Assembly: GCA_964353185.1 (NCBI GenBank)
Contig: CAYGUV010000014.1
Coordinates: 1-43,685 of the forward strand
Source of the DNA: GCA-2708415 sp964353185
GTDB lineage: Bacteria; Pseudomonadota; Alphaproteobacteria; Micavibrionales; Micavibrionaceae
Direction: 5' to 3'
DNA: 43,685 nucleotides
The position numbers and the translations under genes were made by a program. Below the pieces are notes generated by a model. It was not told the DNA's origin and searched no databases. It saw only the letters and a list, made by a program, of their open reading frames with translations. Positions 30,693 through 39,203 of the stretch are shown here, piece after piece (the stretch's first letter is position 1; every line of letters begins with the position of its first letter).

Positions 30693-32336
30693 TTATTCGG
30701 AATCTGATTTATCTTTTTTACTATTTTCCAATTCTTCCTGTCTTTGTTTTTCCAACATCATCTTACGCTGATGCATGATCTGTGCGGAGCGATTTCCACC
30801 ACCACCTGGGCCACCCATTCCAGGGGCGGGCATTGGTGTGGGGGTTATCGCAGGGCCATTTATTTCTGGTCCCTTCGGTGCGGGGCCTTTGGGCGCAGGG
30901 CCTTTTGGTGCGGGGGCGTTCATGGCTGGCCCTGATGGAACAAAATTCAAATCATTCGCTGCTTCTAATTTTTGTATATAAGACGGGTCATTCATGGTGA
31001 TTTTTATAGAATCTAGCACGCTAGAAAAAGCCGGGTTGTTATGACATACTTCGGCAATATGGCCCATGGTAATGGCAAAGCCTTCGCGTTTTTCATCTAT
31101 AATTTTTTTACCCAATTCTTTTAATGAATCCCAATTGGGGGCTTCTTCGGTGGTTTTAAAGTTTACGCGCGCTGCTTGGTCGGGGGCTGTCCCTGATTTT
31201 AACGCGCTATCAAATGCCTTCCCCGCATTTTGTAATGCATTGGCACACCATCCTAATATTTTACCATCAGTAAGGTTTTCATTCTGTTTATTTGCCGCTT
31301 GCATAAATGCTTCGGGGCTTGACGTTTTTAAACCTTCGGCGATGGCCTCTTCAAATGCAGCATCGATAAGTTCACGGTGCATGTTGAAGACTTTTTCTGT
31401 GTCTAAATAGCTATTGTAAAAATTCGCCAACGTACTTGCGCTTGAGGGTTCAATATCTTCTAAAATTTCATCAACCAGATATGCGATAGAGCGCACGAAC
31501 GGGTTATCACTCGTATTTAAAGCAGCCCCTAAAATCTCGTCTGGTTTTGCGCCACGCCACGCCATATCTTGCGCGGGAAGGGCATATTTCCACCATTGTT
31601 TTATAGAGGTTTCATCAAACGCATGCCCTATGTCTAAAGATACATCGCGCGCTACTTTTAATTTATTAGTAGAATTTGTTCTTTGTTTCATTGCATCATC
31701 GACGGCTAATTCGCATGCTTCCATTGCCACAACAAAGGGGTGGTTTTCGGCCTTAAAATGTGTGATAGGGCATAATGATTGTAAGGCTCTTTTTTGGCCC
31801 AAGGCTTTTGTTACTTGCTTGGTGCCACTTTCTATTGATTGATAAACACAAACAAATGCATCTGCTTGTAAGTTCGCTTTGCTAAGGTTAAGTGGGGATC
31901 GTTTTGGTATCATCGCACCTCTTGAAAATTTATTGCGATAGTCGGGTCTTTGTCGAATTTCATATAAATCAACAGCGTGCCATACAAGGTGAAGTATTTC
32001 TTGCTTGGCTGTTTTTATATTATCAAACTGATCAACATTAATCGTAAAGATCCCTAGAATATATTCTTCTTTTTTAAAGCCGAAATATTTTGATTTTGAG
32101 GCAATAGCCAATCCTAAAAATGCACTAGAATCATTTTTCACTTGCTTGCGTAAAATAGATCGCGCTGTTTCTGAGGCTGGATGTCCTGATAAATCATGAT
32201 CAGATAATGCGATGGCGTCGCGTAACTGGCTTTTGTTATGAACAACAAAATGTAAATTTAGACCGCCATAAAGACTTGCAACATCGTTCGATATAGCAAG
32301 ACAAAATTGTTGAATATCTGTGGTCGAGTTGACCAT
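30693..32336 (-). CDS. Large protein of unknown function with a Pro-Lys-Gly repeat tail
   Basis: The product of about 547 residues is not recognised. The first 440 residues look like a folded, mostly helical soluble protein without signal peptide or membrane segment; one hydrophilic stretch contains LQADAFVCVYQSIESGTKQV. The C-terminus changes to low complexity: three tandem copies of PAPKG (encoded at about 30870-30915 on the plus-strand numbering), then Pro/Gly-rich sequence with GMGGPGGGGNRSAQIM and finally a charged helix (MLEKQRQEELENSKKD). The frame extends to 32390, but the ATG at 32336 is preferred because AAGGGAG stands eight bases before it. It is monocistronic between the terminator and fabI. 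The early HLVWHAVDLYE segment has metal-ligand-like histidines but no known motif. Confidence 0.75.
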   Translation of the reverse strand: MVNSTTDIQQFCLAISNDVASLYGGLNLHFVVHNKSQLRDAIALSDHDLSGHPASETARSILRKQVKNDSSAFLGLAIASKSKYFGFKKEEYILGIFTINVDQFDNIKTAKQEILHLVWHAVDLYEIRQRPDYRNKFSRGAMIPKRSPLNLSKANLQADAFVCVYQSIESGTKQVTKALGQKRALQSLCPITHFKAENHPFVVAMEACELAVDDAMKQRTNSTNKLKVARDVSLDIGHAFDETSIKQWWKYALPAQDMAWRGAKPDEILGAALNTSDNPFVRSIAYLVDEILEDIEPSSASTLANFYNSYLDTEKVFNMHRELIDAAFEEAIAEGLKTSSPEAFMQAANKQNENLTDGKILGWCANALQNAGKAFDSALKSGTAPDQAARVNFKTTEEAPNWDSLKELGKKIIDEKREGFAITMGHIAEVCHNNPAFSSVLDSIKITMNDPSYIQKLEAANDLNFVPSGPAMNAPAPKGPAPKGPAPKGPEINGPAITPTPMPAPGMGGPGGGGNRSAQIMHQRKMMLEKQRQEELENSKKDKSDSE

Positions 32337-32574
32337 GATTGTGCTCCCTTGTGAAAGGTCAGTTTGTCCCAATAACCCTTTACACATCATATTATAGAAT
32401 GAAAAAGTTAAAAAAATCTCAAAATTCTGCGTAAAAACAGTGTTCTAACAAGCATTCTGTAACAATTTTTTACCGTGATATCGTTTGAAATGACGTCCAA
32501 CGCTCTGGACGAGGCGGTGAATATGTGTAGGATATGAGGAAATTTATTAACTTTTCAAAGATAAAAGAAGTATT

Positions 32575-33423
32575 ATGACAAAATTATTAGAAGGTAAACG
32601 TGGTTTGGTGATGGGCGTGGCGAATGACCGCTCCATCGCTTGGGGTATTTCAAAAGCAGCACATGAAGCAGGGGCGGAGCTTGCCTTTACATACCAAGGT
32701 GATGCCCTTTTAAAACGTGTAAAACCACTCGCCGAAAGCGTTGGGTCTGACCTTGTTTTACCGTGTGATGTTACGGATGAGGGAAGTATCGACAAAACAT
32801 TCGATGAAATCGAAGCCAAATGGGGCAAAATCGACTTTATCGTTCACGCGATTGCCTTTTCTGATAAGAATGAGCTTGATGGCCTTTATGTCGACACAAC
32901 ACGAAGCAATTTTTTAAAAACGATGGATATTTCTGTGTTTTCTTTCACCGCCGTTGCCAAACGCGCCGCCGCGTTAATGAAAGAGGGCGGAAGCCTGATT
33001 ACCCTTACTTATTATGGGGCGGAGCAAGTAATGCCGCATTATAACGTGATGGGCGTTGCCAAGGCGGCGTTAGAAGCATCAGTTAAATATCTGGCCAATG
33101 ATTTAGGTCCGCAAAATATCCGTGTGAACGCAATCTCCGCAGGGCCAATTAAAACATTGGCCGCATCAGGCATTGGTGATTTCCGCGCTATCCTAAAATG
33201 GAACGAATTAAATGCGCCCTTACGCCGTAATGTAACAATCGATGATGTCGGCCGTTCTGGATTATATCTTCTCTCCGATTTATCAAGCGGCGTGACAGGG
33301 GAATGCTTACACGTTGATAGCGGCTATCACACAGTTGGTATGTGTGCGGTTGATACCGCTGCCGAAACAGCAGAGCTTCTTAACCAAATGGCACCGAAGA
33401 AAGATACGTCTGAGGCTGCTTAA
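32575..33423 (+). CDS. fabI: Enoyl-[acyl-carrier-protein] reductase (NADH)
   Basis: FabI reduces the double bond of enoyl-ACP in the last step of each fatty-acid elongation round. The 282-residue protein is of the short-chain dehydrogenase fold. The N-terminal nucleotide-binding region reads LVMGVANDRSIAWGISKAA, DFIVHAIAFSDKNEL follows, and the FabI-type active site, with Tyr then Lys six residues later, is YNVMGVAKAALEASVKYL. The C-terminal TGECLHVDSGYHTVGM is typical. It is followed with no gap by the 93-residue gene and then aroC, apparently one transcript. The upstream 184 bases hold no clear promoter; an inverted repeat CGTCCA/TGGACG at 32494-32511 is the only symmetric element seen. Confidence 0.97.
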   Translation: MTKLLEGKRGLVMGVANDRSIAWGISKAAHEAGAELAFTYQGDALLKRVKPLAESVGSDLVLPCDVTDEGSIDKTFDEIEAKWGKIDFIVHAIAFSDKNELDGLYVDTTRSNFLKTMDISVFSFTAVAKRAAALMKEGGSLITLTYYGAEQVMPHYNVMGVAKAALEASVKYLANDLGPQNIRVNAISAGPIKTLAASGIGDFRAILKWNELNAPLRRNVTIDDVGRSGLYLLSDLSSGVTGECLHVDSGYHTVGMCAVDTAAETAELLNQMAPKKDTSEAA

Positions 33424-33705
33424 ATGTCTTCAACCTCTCAAAGAGAAGTATGGTTTGCAAAATGCGACAGTGTAGGATCCGTTCAAGCGCAAAATTGGAT
33501 TGATTCACAAGCTGTTAAAGGAGTTGAGCTTGGATATGTTAGGCAGTGGTTGGAAAATTTATCTGATAAGCAAAAACAAAATGATTATAATATTGAAATT
33601 TTAAAGATAGCTAAAAAATCTAATACTATTGCATTGTTAGCAGCTAGCGCTTCTGTATTAAGTGCGTTTGCTGCTATAATCGCAGTCTACCTAGGAAGTA
33701 AATAA
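33424..33705 (+). CDS. Small membrane protein between fabI and aroC
   Basis: A 93-residue protein with a hydrophilic N-terminal 70 residues and one C-terminal membrane helix (TIALLAASASVLSAFAAIIA), ending in a short YLGSK tail. I recognise no family. Its ATG directly follows the fabI stop and aroC starts two bases after its own stop, so it is embedded in a core-gene operon and is more AT-rich than both neighbours. It is probably an accessory insertion that keeps the operon readable. A C-terminal single-helix anchor of this kind is common in small toxins and in membrane-tethered accessory proteins, but nothing else supports either. Confidence 0.65.
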   Translation: MSSTSQREVWFAKCDSVGSVQAQNWIDSQAVKGVELGYVRQWLENLSDKQKQNDYNIEILKIAKKSNTIALLAASASVLSAFAAIIAVYLGSK

Positions 33706-33707
33706 TC

Positions 33708-34790
33708 ATGTCAGGCAATCGTTTCGGAACACTTTTTCAATATCAAAGCTTTGGCGAAAGCCACGGTACTGCCATTGGCTGTGTGGTTGATGGTGTGCCA
33801 CCATTAATTGACATCGATGAAGCGTTTATTCAACAATTCCTCGACCGCCGCAAACCAGGGCAGAGCAAGTTTACAACCCAACGAAAAGAACCCGATGAGG
33901 TGCAAATCCTTTCTGGTGTTTTTGAGGGAAAAACCACGGGCGCGCCGATTGGCTTGCTCATCCATAATACAGATCAAAAATCAAAAGATTACGGCGATAT
34001 AAAAGATAAGTTTCGCCCGGGTCATGCCGATTACACTTACCATCAAAAATATGGTATTCGTGATTATCGCGGGGGTGGGCGTTCGTCCGCACGTGAAACC
34101 GCTATGCGCGTTGCTGCGGGTGCGATCGCACGTAAAGTGCTCACCGAAAAAATTGGTAAGGACGCAATTGTCCGCGCCGCCGTGGTGCAGGTTGGCCCCC
34201 ATAAAATTAACCGTGACAATTGGGATTGGGATCAGGTTGATCAAAACCCATTTTGGTGCCCCGATGCAAAGGCCGTTGAAAAATGGGCGGAGTATTTGGA
34301 TGGGCAACGTAAAAATGGTTCAAGCGCAGGCGCAATAATCGAGGTTGTCGCAAGCGGCATTCCCGCAGGGTTAGGCGCACCCGTTTACGATAAATTGGAT
34401 GCAGATATTGCAAAGGCAATGATGTCCATTAATGCAACAAAAGCCGTTGAAATAGGCGCAGGGTTTGATGCGGTTGAATGGGGCGGCGAACAAAATGCCG
34501 ATGAAATCCGCATGGATGGCAAAAAAGCAGAGTTTCAATCAAACAATGCAGGCGGCATTTTGGGCGGAATTTCATCAGGCCAAGACATCGTCTGCCGCGT
34601 CGCGTTTAAGCCGACCAGCTCAATTTTAACACCTGTAAAAACGATTGATAAAGACGGCAATGAAACCGACATCATCACGAAGGGCCGCCACGACCCTTGT
34701 GTCGGCCTTAGAGGCACTCCCGTGTGTGAAGCGATGATGGCGGTTGTCCTTGCCGATCATTACTTGCGTCATAAGGCGCAGTGTCTTTAG
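33708..34790 (+). CDS. aroC: Chorismate synthase
   Basis: AroC converts EPSP to chorismate, using reduced FMN, in the shikimate pathway. The 360-residue length is normal. Family motifs: FGESHGTAIGCVVDGVPP, the RRKPGQSKFTTQRKEPDEV stretch, DYRGGGRSSARETAMRVAAG, and GGISSGQDIVCRVAFKPTSS with the terminal KGRHDPCVGLRGTPVCEAM. Its last 83 bases overlap the 3' end of the convergent phosphatase-like gene, which is unusual and is treated separately. Confidence 0.97.
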   Translation: MSGNRFGTLFQYQSFGESHGTAIGCVVDGVPPLIDIDEAFIQQFLDRRKPGQSKFTTQRKEPDEVQILSGVFEGKTTGAPIGLLIHNTDQKSKDYGDIKDKFRPGHADYTYHQKYGIRDYRGGGRSSARETAMRVAAGAIARKVLTEKIGKDAIVRAAVVQVGPHKINRDNWDWDQVDQNPFWCPDAKAVEKWAEYLDGQRKNGSSAGAIIEVVASGIPAGLGAPVYDKLDADIAKAMMSINATKAVEIGAGFDAVEWGGEQNADEIRMDGKKAEFQSNNAGGILGGISSGQDIVCRVAFKPTSSILTPVKTIDKDGNETDIITKGRHDPCVGLRGTPVCEAMMAVVLADHYLRHKAQCL

Positions 34791-35382
34791 GGGCCATTTC
34801 TACAGTCATTCCAAACTGAATGCATAAATTTATGATGTCTACTGAACTTACTGGAAACTCTTCTCTTAATTGTAGTCTTTTAATGAACGGTTCTAGTGTG
34901 TCGCCCTTCTGAAAAGCTTTGAGAATGTCTTTTGCGAAGACATAATCGCTACCAATTTGAGCATCCATACCTAATGTTTCTTCTGCAATGGGAAGTATAT
35001 GAGAATTCATTTGTGGTCTTATTTTATGAATAGCGGCTAATATTTTTCTCCAATCAGGGTTTTTTCCTGAGAGTTGATGTAATATTCTAAGCGCAAATAA
35101 AGGTGATCTTCCAATCCCATGATTGCAAAATATTATCACTTTTTTGTTAGGGTTATTTTCTAGAAAGTCGCAGGCAGATAAAACATTTTGTTTTATTACA
35201 TCTTGATCAATACCTGTTGCATCAAAATGAGGAATATCTCCATAAGGTATTTTTTCTCCCTGTAGTCTTTTTGTGCTTTCTATTATCAAACCAATTTTAT
35301 TATCTGTGCTTAATTTCTGCCCCAAGCTATGCTCGTCACAAACAATTATTCGTTCTGCTGCTTCTTCTATGGATATCAACAT
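34708..35382 (-). CDS. Protein-tyrosine/dual-specificity phosphatase-like protein
   Basis: The 224-residue protein contains the CX5R signature of cysteine phosphatases as VIIFCNHGIGRSPLFALRI, with the nucleophile Cys86 and Arg92, preceded by a GDIPHFDATGID segment that could carry the general acid. The fold is therefore probably tyrosine or dual-specificity phosphatase-like, with an unknown C-terminal helical region. The last 27 or so residues (from about 34790 down) are read antisense to the end of aroC, suggesting the original gene end was lost on insertion. It is AT-rich compared with aroC. It has its own promoter of the leaderless type at 35389-35417. Confidence 0.72.
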   Translation of the reverse strand: MLISIEEAAERIIVCDEHSLGQKLSTDNKIGLIIESTKRLQGEKIPYGDIPHFDATGIDQDVIKQNVLSACDFLENNPNKKVIIFCNHGIGRSPLFALRILHQLSGKNPDWRKILAAIHKIRPQMNSHILPIAEETLGMDAQIGSDYVFAKDILKAFQKGDTLEPFIKRLQLREEFPVSSVDIINLCIQFGMTVEMAPKDTAPYDASNDRQGQPPSSLHTRECL

Positions 35383-35388
35383 TCTGAT

Positions 35389-35417
35389 TTAATAAAATAT
35401 CTATTACATTATGTCAA
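35389..35417 (-). promoter_or_regulatory. Strong leaderless promoter for the phosphatase-like gene
   Basis: On the minus strand a perfect TTGACA (35417-35412) and TATTAA (35394-35389) are separated by 17 bases, and six bases separate the -10 box from the ATG at 35382. No ribosome binding site fits in that space. The -35 box is extended by TAAT, giving the TTGACATAAT string shared with two other accessory-gene upstream regions in this window. Confidence 0.72.
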
Positions 35418-35505
35418 CTAAAATAATAAATTCACATGTTATTTCAATGCATTAAATATGATATGATGCATTACTATTTATAATATATTTGAAAGTAAAT
35501 CACGT

Positions 35506-37374
35506 ATGTCCAAAGTTCGTTCCTATTTTTACCGTTCCAAAAAAGAAACAAGCGTTGAAAAACCAAAACGCTGGAAACCCATGAGCATCCTTTGGAGTGC
35601 AATCAAAAAAACATGCATGGCAATTGGTGCGATGTTCTTGCTTTCGGCTATTATTTCAACATGTACTATTGCGACAATCGGGGCAGGGGCAAAACCACCT
35701 TTACCAGATGACATGGTCTTAGTTTTCCCGTTAGAGCAAAATGTGACAGAACGCCAAACGCGTCCTTCCTTACTTGACCCGTTTCCATTTATGCAACCAA
35801 CATTGTCATCCATTATTACCTCACTTGATCGTGCCAAAGATGACACCCGCGTGCGCGGCGTAATCTTTAGTTTAAAGGGCGGCAGCATCGGTATGGCGCA
35901 CGCACAAGAACTTCGTTCTGCAATCTTACGTTTTAAGGAAAGCGGTAAATTCACAAAAATTTACGCTCCTAATTATGCTGATGGTATGGGCGGTTTAACA
36001 CAATATTACCTTGCCTCCGCCTTTGATGAGATTTGGATGCAACCGGTTGGTATGCTTTCTATTGCAGGTTTAAGCTTGGAACAGCCTTTCGCCAAAACAG
36101 CCATGGATAAACTTGGTGTCAGTGCGCAGTTTTTACAACGTGAAGAATTTAAAAGCGCGATGGAAAATTTTACTAATACAGAAATGTCTGCTGAAAATCG
36201 GGAGGCCCTTGCCTCTATTCTCAATAGTTGGACTGGGGAAGTCGTCAATGCCGTTTCAACGACACGTGGGATAGACAAATCAACACTTGGAAACCTTATC
36301 AATCTAGGTCTCTTAACGGGGGAGGAGGCATTGAAATATAAGCTGATTGATCGTTTGGATTACGCAGATTTAATAATGCCAGAAATTCAAAAATCTGTTA
36401 CGGGGAATGCAGATGACGAGAGCGTAAAGTTAGTTAAATTAGGGGACTACGCAAGCCGTAAACAACCTAAACCGATAAGTGAGATTGCATCGACCGTTGC
36501 TTTAGTCCATGTTTCAGGCTCAATAGTTGATAGTGATAAAACGGGTAGCCGTGCTGGCGCTGTTGAAATTTCTGCCGCGATTGCAGAGGCGGCGAAAGAC
36601 AAAAATGTGAAATCAATCATTGTCCGTGTCAACAGCCCCGGTGGCTCTCCAACCGCCTCGGAAACAATCCGCCGTGCAATCCAAAAGGCGCGTGAAAGTG
36701 GAAAGCCTGTGTATATATCGATGGGGCCAATGGCCGCGTCTGGTGGATATTGGATTTCGGCGGAAACGGACCGTATTTTTGCCGCGCAAGGAACGTTGAC
36801 TGGGTCTATCGGTGTTGTCATGGGTAAGTTTGAGGCCTCTGAGCTTTGGACGAAGCTTGGCGTTAATTGGCAAGGTCCGCAAGTGGGCGCGAATGCAGAT
36901 ATTTGGTCGTTGAACCAACCGTTTGATGACGTTGCATTGGCACGGTTGAATGTTTTGATTGATGAAACTTACGATGCGTTTTTGACCCGCGTTTCTGATG
37001 GACGTAATATGACACCAGAACAAGTTCGCCAAATTGCGAAAGGTCGTGCATATACTGGCGCGCAGGCGTTGGAGTTGAATTTGGTTGATGAAATTGGCGG
37101 ATTGGATGTTGCGTTGGATTACGCGGCGCAGCAATTAGGGGAAGAAAATCGTTATGATATTCGTGTTAAAACTTTCCCGAAAGAATTGAGCGGTGTTGAA
37201 AGATTTATGCAGATTTTGGGGCAAGAGGTTGGCATTTCCAAATTTTTGGCCAATGCGATTGGTGTTGATCCTGCGGTTTCGAGACAAATAACTAAATTCT
37301 CGGACGAGGTTCATTTATTTACCCGCGAAAGCCCGATTGCGGTGTATGACCCAGTAGCCGCATCGTTGCATTAG
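35506..37374 (+). CDS. sppA: Signal peptide peptidase SppA, 67-kDa type
   Basis: SppA degrades cleaved signal peptides in the inner membrane. The 622-residue product is the long, duplicated type. An N-terminal membrane anchor (about residues 36-58) is followed by the first half containing the catalytic lysine, probably in FLQREEFKSAMENF, and by the second half with the nucleophile serine in GPMAASGGYWISAETDRIF and the GTLTGSIGVVMGKFE segment after it. VNSPGGSPTASETIRRA is also typical. TATAAT at about 35482 lies upstream but without a good -35 box. It is convergent with the HAD hydrolase gene. Confidence 0.93.
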   Translation: MSKVRSYFYRSKKETSVEKPKRWKPMSILWSAIKKTCMAIGAMFLLSAIISTCTIATIGAGAKPPLPDDMVLVFPLEQNVTERQTRPSLLDPFPFMQPTLSSIITSLDRAKDDTRVRGVIFSLKGGSIGMAHAQELRSAILRFKESGKFTKIYAPNYADGMGGLTQYYLASAFDEIWMQPVGMLSIAGLSLEQPFAKTAMDKLGVSAQFLQREEFKSAMENFTNTEMSAENREALASILNSWTGEVVNAVSTTRGIDKSTLGNLINLGLLTGEEALKYKLIDRLDYADLIMPEIQKSVTGNADDESVKLVKLGDYASRKQPKPISEIASTVALVHVSGSIVDSDKTGSRAGAVEISAAIAEAAKDKNVKSIIVRVNSPGGSPTASETIRRAIQKARESGKPVYISMGPMAASGGYWISAETDRIFAAQGTLTGSIGVVMGKFEASELWTKLGVNWQGPQVGANADIWSLNQPFDDVALARLNVLIDETYDAFLTRVSDGRNMTPEQVRQIAKGRAYTGAQALELNLVDEIGGLDVALDYAAQQLGEENRYDIRVKTFPKELSGVERFMQILGQEVGISKFLANAIGVDPAVSRQITKFSDEVHLFTRESPIAVYDPVAASLH

Positions 37375-37410
37375 CCATAGCCACGATAGGGGCCCATTTT
37401 GCTGTAGCGA

Positions 37411-38268
37411 TTAGTCGGCTTTCCCCTCCCTAGTTTTTGTGTCTTCTTTATCACGCTTTTTTTCTGGATGGACGAGGTCGTCGATTTTGTCGCGCAAATT
37501 CTCTTGCGTTTTATCAACGACCAAATCACTTTGGCGAATTTTGTCACCCGCGCGGCGATCCATGGTGATGGTCGGCGTTGATTTTTGAATTTGGTTATCA
37601 AACATCCCCTTAATTTTTTGGAAAAAGTCAGGATAGCTCATGACAATATGGTCTGTACCAATATTTTTCTTTAAAATTTGAATGGATGAATTCACCCCAT
37701 AGGCAAAAGGCGTAATTTTAAAATCAGAAATTTTATCCGCCTCAAGCGTGGCAATCACGTCTTTACCACGATCCCCAAAATACCAGACAACGTCATTTTC
37801 GTTCGGCTCAATCTTCATTTCATTAAGCGCGCGCAATAACGGGTCAGGATGTGGTTTTGATTTCGCGATGTCCTCCCGAAAAATCTCAACCTTATAATAT
37901 TGCGCGAGGGAGAAAGTCTCAAGCACGTCATGGCCGTAGCCTTTACCCAATGAATTGCTGACAATACCAATGGGGATGTTGTTTGCCTGAAACAAATTCA
38001 AAAGAAGGTAAATACCTGGGCAGGGCTGCACAATTTTATCAACGGGTTTGCGGCGAAAAATGTGCAACATACGATGCACCAATAACCCGCGCGGCGCGGC
38101 AGGGGCGTGGGAATAATCGATGATTTCTTTTTTACCAAATACCCAACGCCCAACTTTGTATAAAATATTGTCAATTGTCTCAAGCGCGGTGAGGAATGCG
38201 GGGTTAACGTGACGCACCGTGGTGCCATCCATGTCAAATAATACGATTGTGGGTTTTTGTATAGCCAT
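37411..38268 (-). CDS. HAD-superfamily hydrolase with extended C-terminus
   Basis: The 285-residue protein has the HAD motifs: IVLFDMDGTTVRH (Asp12 nucleophile, Asp14), IGIVSNSLGKGYG for motif II, the motif III lysine in SKPHPDPLL, and VWYFGDRGKDVIATLEA for motif IV. A helical cap is inserted after motif I. The last 60 residues (from about 225) are charged and Lys/Asp-rich, beyond the catalytic fold. AGGAAC precedes the ATG as a good ribosome binding site. It is the third gene of a minus-strand run with the two GC-rich unknown genes; substrate unknown. Confidence 0.88.
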   Translation of the reverse strand: MAIQKPTIVLFDMDGTTVRHVNPAFLTALETIDNILYKVGRWVFGKKEIIDYSHAPAAPRGLLVHRMLHIFRRKPVDKIVQPCPGIYLLLNLFQANNIPIGIVSNSLGKGYGHDVLETFSLAQYYKVEIFREDIAKSKPHPDPLLRALNEMKIEPNENDVVWYFGDRGKDVIATLEADKISDFKITPFAYGVNSSIQILKKNIGTDHIVMSYPDFFQKIKGMFDNQIQKSTPTITMDRRAGDKIRQSDLVVDKTQENLRDKIDDLVHPEKKRDKEDTKTREGKAD

Positions 38269-38274
38269 GTGTTC

Positions 38275-38646
38275 CTACTCTAACGCCATAAAACCATGAT
38301 TGTTCCCGAGTGTCGAGAGCGTGGCGCGTCGCAATGCACATATAAATGGGGCGGGGCAAATATTTTGATAGGCACAGCGGCGCAAAATCTTTAGATATTG
38401 GGCAAAGGCGCGGAATAACGTGCGGCATTTGGCGACCTGTGCCACCCATGCGGCGGCGCGCAAGCCATGCTTTGTCGCGTTGCGGGCGCTGATGATTTTG
38501 CCTTTGGCGGTTTTGGGGCCTGTGCTTTTGACCCAAGGTTTTTGGGCGCGGCAACGGGCGGCCTGTGCGGCTCTTCTTTCTTTGCTCCACCCTCTACCCA
38601 TCTTTTTTGTCTTTGTGTAACTAACTGATTTAACTTCCATTTTCAT
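38275..38646 (-). CDS. Small basic protein with a STGPKT-KHGL motif
   Basis: A 123-residue very basic protein (many Lys, Arg). Residues about 39-62 read STGPKTAKGKIISARNATKH followed by GL, a short pattern seen in many uncharacterised bacterial proteins (consensus like STGPRTPEGKAxSxxNALKHGL). The C-terminal part has four cysteines and no further motif. It overlaps the upstream 180-residue gene by 17 bases and precedes the HAD gene by six bases. The base composition is GC-rich against the AT-rich KAP gene two positions upstream. The function is unknown; DNA binding through the basic region is possible. Confidence 0.65.
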   Translation of the reverse strand: MKMEVKSVSYTKTKKMGRGWSKERRAAQAARCRAQKPWVKSTGPKTAKGKIISARNATKHGLRAAAWVAQVAKCRTLFRAFAQYLKILRRCAYQNICPAPFICALRRATLSTLGNNHGFMALE

Positions 38647-39172
38647 TGTCTTTCAGTTCGTTTGTCGAAATTTCGGGGGTGGGGGCATTGCGATTTACAT
38701 ATTGCAAAAAATCACTCTCTTCGACAGGGGTGGCCGCGTGCGCGGTGGATGCGTGCGGGTGAGATGGGGGCGCAGGTGATAAGCCAGCGGGCTTTTCCCG
38801 AAGGGATTGGGTGAGGGTTTGCCAATAGTCAATCAAATGCACGCTTTTGATGGCATCGGTGGTGAGGGATTGTGACTTTAACGCCATGAGTAAGGTGGAC
38901 AAATCCCCCGCATCATCGCCAATGCCATGTTTGATAAAGTAATGAAACAGGGCATCTAATGTCTGCGCCTGCCGCATGAGCAGGCGGGTTTGGTCGCCCT
39001 CCACATGCATCAGGGCGAGGAAACGATCATTCAAAACCGCCAATTGTGCGGCAGGATGGTCCGGCAAAGCATGGGCGGTGAGGCGAGATAAGCTCTGCAC
39101 CGTTAAATCATCAGGCAGGGTTAAAGGGGTGGAAGAGGTGTTTGGGTGTGGGGGTGTGTTATCATCAGTCAT
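38630..39172 (-). CDS. Unknown protein, first gene of a GC-rich pair
   Basis: A 180-residue soluble protein without signal peptide or recognised family. The N-terminus is Pro/Thr-rich (TDDNTPPHPNTSSTPLTL), followed by a helical middle (LAVLNDRFLALMHVEGDQTR, QAQTLDALFHYF, LMALKSQSL) and a Pro/His-rich C-terminus. It is expressed from a strong promoter at 39178-39206 that also contains a 28-base palindrome. With the STGPKT gene it forms an overlapping pair; one 60-base stretch in the pair is about 58 percent GC, far above the adjoining KAP gene. A regulator plus basic-protein pairing is conceivable, but nothing shows it. Confidence 0.65.
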   Translation of the reverse strand: MTDDNTPPHPNTSSTPLTLPDDLTVQSLSRLTAHALPDHPAAQLAVLNDRFLALMHVEGDQTRLLMRQAQTLDALFHYFIKHGIGDDAGDLSTLLMALKSQSLTTDAIKSVHLIDYWQTLTQSLREKPAGLSPAPPSHPHASTAHAATPVEESDFLQYVNRNAPTPEISTNELKDNENGS

Positions 39173-39175
39173 AAA

Positions 39176-39203
39176 ACAATATAGGATTTTAATCCTATAT
39201 TGT
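39176..39203. promoter_or_regulatory. Perfect 28-base palindrome overlapping a promoter, candidate operator
   Basis: The left arm ACAATATAGGATT (39176-39188) is followed by TT and by its exact reverse complement (39191-39203). It covers the -10 box, the spacer and half of the -35 box of the promoter for the 180-residue gene, so a bound dimer would block transcription. A half-site AATATAGGATTTT occurs again at 43616-43628. A structure this long and perfect is unlikely by chance, although it could also be a hairpin terminator for the KAP gene that ends at 39208. Confidence 0.6.

Noticed and set aside
32492..32539. A 15-codon ORF upstream of fabI that could be a leader peptide
   Set aside because: No ribosome binding site or attenuator-like hairpins accompany it, and the amino acids give no regulatory logic.
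35445..35472. Two AATGCATT-like repeats upstream of sppA
   Set aside because: Each is itself a short AT-rich palindrome, the spacing has no clear relation to a promoter, and the second copy is incomplete.
38234..38590. A second long frame overlapping the STGPKT gene
   Set aside because: It is a shadow frame of the GC-rich gene on the same strand with no ribosome binding site or recognisable protein pattern.
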